From positions 1 to 64,000 of the forward strand of contig QLIY01000909.1 of NCBI GenBank assembly GCA_003260075.1: a DNA stretch of 64,000 bases, in the 5' to 3' direction. The first letter of the stretch is position 1, and each line of letters starts with the position of its first letter. The notes beneath the pieces were generated by a model. It did no database searches, had not been told where the DNA came from, and saw only the letters and a program-made list of their open reading frames with translations. Shown here in pieces: positions 56,681 to 62,600 of this stretch. This stretch comes from Phallusia mammillata (taxonomy: Eukaryota > Chordata > Ascidiacea > Phlebobranchia > Ascidiidae). A program made the translations under genes and the position numbers.

Positions 56681-59600
56681 TTGTATGTCGATTGTTTACA
56701 ACTATGTTTACAATAAATTTTGTTGATTTCAGATTTGCCAGTGATCTGTCCAACTTACTATGGACCGCATACCGTGGATTGCTTAAAAACTTTGTGGAAA
56801 GACGTTAAATGTATACCTGAAGGTGATGGATATCCTGACAAGCTATCTCCCGGTCAAATTGCATTGCTGGATGTTTTAGCATACAGGTGAACTTTTTGCT
56901 TGCACGGTCCAGTAATTAAGCAAGCAATTATAATATCGTACTTAATCCTGTTCAAGTCATTGTTTTCTGTCTCCTGGAACTTTTTGCTACAAAAAAAGTT
57001 TTGTAATATGCGTATTTTGCTGAAGCTGATTCTGGGTTTCATTTAAGATGCTTGAACTATTTTGTCTAAAATCAACATCATAAGTGGTTACTTATTATCT
57101 TTCGACTCAACTCAATTGATTTTCTCTGATAGTTTGGACTTAACTGAAGCCCCCCCCCCCGACGTTAAATGTATACCTGAAGGTGATGGATATCCTGACA
57201 AGCTATCTACTGGTCAAATTGCATTGCTGGATATTTTAGCATACAGGTAAACTTTTTGCTTGCTCGGTCCAGTAATTAAGCAAGCAATTATAATATCGTA
57301 CTTAATCCAGTTCAAGTCATTACCCCCCCCCCCCTGACTGATTTAAGTTATAATTTAACTTTAGTCAATAAGCACAACACTTTTGCTTGTACATAGAGAT
57401 CAAAGTTTTTTTCTAAACCTAAACTCACTTGACAACCAATTTTGTGGCCAATCTAGAAATATATAACTTGTTGACAGGGCATTGCTTGCTGAAATGCAAA
57501 GGATAAGAGCAGATGCTGATGCTGGTGTTTCTGCAGAACAACTGAACTGCTTTGGAGTTGGTGAGAATTTTATGTTGGATAATTAATACTGAAGTGGATT
57601 TTCATGGCTTACTTATAACAGATTTCCTAAAAATCTGTTTTTGACTGGTAATGCAGCAGCCTTATCCTTACTTTAAGTTGAAAAACTATATTGCTACAAT
57701 GGCAACGTTAGTGCTTTGTGTATATCCGAACACAGTCCCCCCCCCCAATTTTATGTTGGATAATTAATACTGAAGTGGATTTTCATGGCTTACTCATACC
57801 AGATTTCCGAAAAATCTGTTTTTGACTGGTAATGCAGCAGCCTTATCCTTACTTTAAATTGAAAAACGTTAGGGCTTTGTGTATATCCATGCACAGGTAA
57901 TCACTTGTTTAGTTATGTAGTTGTTATAATATTAACTTATAGTTTTGTAATTATCTTTGAAACTTCATTAGATTTTAGTTGAATTAGACGACTTGAAACG
58001 ATACAAAACTTGTTTATATTTTTTGACGTCAATACATTTGGGTTAGATTTTTTATTTTGAAATAGTACATCTCACAGGTTCAATTACTAGTTGTTTTTAT
58101 TGTAATTGGTTGTTTATTATATTCACAATCTTTATGCAATACAACAGTAGTGTTTATACTACCAACTTCCCCCCCCCCACACCTTAAACTACACGTAAGT
58201 TACTTGTATTTAAAATAGTGATGAAATCGAACTTTTTGATTGCATGACATTAATGCCTAAACTATCATTTTCGCCAAAATGAAAACCATAAATTAATGAA
58301 TTAATGAACCCCCCCCCCTAGTTAGTTGTATAATTGTCATCTTTCAAATTTTATTAGATTTACCTATACCTTGTCCAACTTACTATGGAACACATTCAAT
58401 GGCCTGTTTGAAAACAATGTGGGACATGGTGCCCCCCCCCCTAGTTAGTTGTATAATTGTCATCTTTCAAATTTTATTAGATTTACCTACACCTTGTCCA
58501 ACTTACTATGGAACACATTCAATGGCCTGTTTGAAAACCATGTGGGACATGGTAGGATGTTTGCCGGAGGGTGACGAATTTCCTCCTAAACTGCGACCGG
58601 CCAAACTTGCAAGTTTAAACACCTTAAACTACACGTAAGTTACTTGTATTTAAAATAGTGATGAAACTGAACTTTTTGATTGCATGACAGTAATGCCTAA
58701 ACTATCATTTTCACCAAAATGAAAACCATAAATTAATGAATTGTTGTATCTATAAAACATGAGACACATTGTCTGCAAAATATTACAAGTTTAGTAAAGA
58801 TTTCGCTTTTTGAACATGATTTAGTTTGTTATAATTCACTTCACTTGCATCAACGACACACAGTTCGGTTGAAAACATTCATAAAATGGGGATTTTGGGT
58901 TCAGCCGAATATTCGGTTTCAGCCCGAACCTTTTTACTCTGTTTGCATGTTTTTCTATTTTTTTGTGCTTCAGTGCTTTACCCCCCCCCCAAACATGAGA
59001 CACATTGTCTGCAAAATATTACAAGTTTAGTAAAGATTCCGCATTGTGAAAGTGATTTAGTTTGTCATAATTCACTTCACTCGCATCAACAACACATGTT
59101 TCGGTTGAAAACATTCATAAAACAGGGATTTTGGGTTCAGCCGAATATTCGGTTTCAGCCCGAACCTTTTTGCTCTGTTTGCATGTTTTTCCATTTTTTT
59201 GTGCTTCAGTGCTTTATTGAATGCCTTCAAACTTGTACGAAATGAATCAGATGCTGGTATATCTTTACAACAAGAGAACTGCTTTGGAATCGGTAATTGA
59301 ACACAAAATCTGTACTTCACCACTACAAGCACTGGCTAACGTGTTTGTGTCTTCTTGTACCAGATTTGCCCCATGATTGTCCAACCTACTATGGTCGCCA
59401 TTCATTGGTTTGTCTCACCACTGTTTGGGATATGGTTCGATGTATACCGGAGGGGGAAGAATATCCACCCAAACTTGGACCGTCGGAGCTCAGCTCCATT
59501 GGTGCACTTAATTACAGGTTTGTAATTCAGATCCGTTTTTTATTCTTTATCACACATTATATTAAACATAAATCCAAAGATGCCATTACATAACGGGTCA

Positions 59601-62600
59601 GATTTCCTTAAAAATGTTACCGTTAGTGTTCAATCCTATATTTATATGGAATCAATAAAAAATAACACATTAATGATATGACCGAGTCTACATATAGATT
59701 CTGCACAACTGCAGAATTCACATCACACAACTTAACACACCAATGTAAGGTGCACAGTGTAAAGCGCAACAAAACTGTCACATAAAGAAGGCGCGCTGAT
59801 TACACACACGCTTTTGGCACAGAGCCAAGACTGCATTTACATGTTTGATGAATATTTATTCATATCATTTCTAGTTTCCTGGTTACTACAATGAACAACA
59901 CCAAGACACAAGCAGATCGAGGAAATGCTGATGAACAATTGGATTGCTTTGGACTGAGTATGTATTGTATTGAATTTCTTTGTGGAAGAGCAGTAGAGTT
60001 ATGTTCATGCATTAGCGCAGCGGTTCTCAAATTACGCGACCTGGATAGGTATTCCCAAGATAATGGAAACTACATTTAATTGATATTAACCTTATTATGA
60101 AATGACTGCTTTTGGTCCAACCCCCCCCCCGATGAACAATTGGATTGCTTTGGACTGAGTATGTATTGTATTGAATTTATTTGTGGAAGAGCAGTAGAGT
60201 TATGTTCATGCTTTAGGACAGTGGTTCTCAAATTATGCGACCTGGATAGGTGTTCCCAAGATAATGGAAACTACATTTAATTGATATTAACTTCAATCCG
60301 AAATGACTGCTTATGGTCCATCTAACAAATTTTGACTAGTTTATAGATGGCACCCTGGGGTGGAAATTTTTGGGAAACGCTGCTTTGGCACATTGAAGTA
60401 ATTTATTTACATCTTGATTTCACTCAGTTTTCTTTTTCGCAACTTACTGAAGGTTATCTCTTGAAAGGCATTGTTTTTAACTTTGCATGTGTGGGGACCC
60501 ATCTGTTTCTGCCTGCAAAACTAGAGTTACAAAATATCGGACCCAATATAAAATAAGTGTAGGGAATATGTTAACGTTTTAAAATACGTTATAGCATATG
60601 TGCAATAGCGACATGTGCTAAGCCACGCTTCTAATTTTTTTGTGATATGCACACATTTTGTAAAGCATTCTCTAACTCTGTAGGTAAGGCTGGTATTATA
60701 AAGTAATCAAAATTAACAATAACGGTAAATATTAAACTGATGACAAAAAGGTTAATGGTTAAATGTTTTCCAAATCTATGTTTGTTGTTAGATATTCTAT
60801 CAATACCACCCTGTCTACAATAGCAAATTTTAGGTTTTTGACGTGATTGTCATCTTTTGTTTAATGTAGATTTGCCAAATACACCCCCCCCCCGCAATTT
60901 TCAGTTCTCGGACTGCCGCCTGATTGTCGAAAAATACAATACAAAAACAAAACAAAAAAACTAAGGATATAAAATATGGGGCCCATATAAAAGAAGTGTA
61001 GGAAATATGTTAACGTTTTAAAATATGATATAGCATATGTGCAATAGCAACACGTGCTAAGCCATTCTCTAACTCTGTAGCCGAGGCTGATATTACAAAT
61101 TAATCAAAATTGACAATAACGGTAAATATTAAACTGATGACAAAAAGGTTAATGGCTAAATATTTTCCAAATCTATATTCGTTGTTAGTAACATCCATTA
61201 CATTTAGTATATTCTATCAATACCACCCCGTCTACCATAGCGAATTTTAGGTTTTTGACGTAATTGTCATCTTTTGTTTAATGTAGATTTGCCAAATACT
61301 TGTCCCACATATTATGGGCCTCAGAATATTAGTTGCCTGAAATCAGTGTGGAACGGCCATGGCTGCTTAAAAACAGGGAAAAAACACCCAGAAAAGTTAA
61401 GCATCATTGAGAGAGGGATTCTCATGGCTAAAAATTTCAGGTTTGTCATATTTAAGGTTTTTTATTTTATTTTTTTCAGCAAAATCAGANATACCACCCT
61501 GTCTACAATAGCAAATTTTAGGTTTTTGACGTGATTGTCATCTTTTGTTTAATGTAGATTTGCCAAATACATGTCCCACATATTATGGGCCTCAGAATAT
61601 TAGTTGCCTGAAATCAGTGTGGAACGGCCATGGATGTTTAAAAACAGGGAAAAAACACCCAGAAAAGTTAAGCATCATTGAGAGAGGGATTCTCATGGCC
61701 AAAAATTTCAGGTTTGTCATATTTAAGGTTTTTCAGCAAAATCAGAAGCTTTAAATATTTTTACATCCAAAAAAACATTAGTTAAAAATATTTTGTTATA
61801 AATTTGTGATCCTGTAATGAAAAATGCCCAAACTCCCCCCCCCCAACTTTTCGATGTCCCATACGAAACACCTTCATCAGGGTAATGACATAAATTACAA
61901 ACACAAGTATGCAATATTTCAAAATGTTTTTGTTAAACATTAGTGTTTTTTATGCAATATTTTTTATCCAAACACTAAAATTACTAAATATCTTTTAACT
62001 TAGCTGCACTGTAAATTTATACAAGACAATTTAGTTACAACCCCCCCCCCCTTTTTTTATTTCAGTGACTTGTACAGTGAATTTGGTTTAATTCGAAATC
62101 AATCTGACACTGGTATTGCAGCTGCTCAAGAAGATTGCTTTGGTTTTGGTATGAGTTTTTATATTTATCTAAAAAGAACCTTCTGAACAGATTCCCCCCC
62201 CCCCACTGGTATTGCAGCTGCTCAAGAAGATTGCTTTGGTTTTGGTATGAGGTTTCATATTTATCTAAAAAGAACCTTCTGAACAGATTTAAGTGATTTA
62301 TATTTGAAGTGCAAAGTTACTTTAAATCAGGACCTAGTGTGCAAAGAGCCCAAAAAAGTTGTTTGCTTGTTGTTATTTTTGTATTTTCTAATTATGAACT
62401 TGCTTATAATCAGGACTTAGTTTGTGTATGGCTTAAAATTTTGTTTCTTGTTGTTATTTTTGTATTTTTTAATAAATATACTTTTAATCAGGACTTAGTC
62501 TGCAAAAATACTCAAAATGTTTTTTTATTGGTGTACATTTTTTGTTTTTTTAATAAATTTGCTTTAAATCAAGGCTGAGTTTGCATACGGCTTGAAATGT

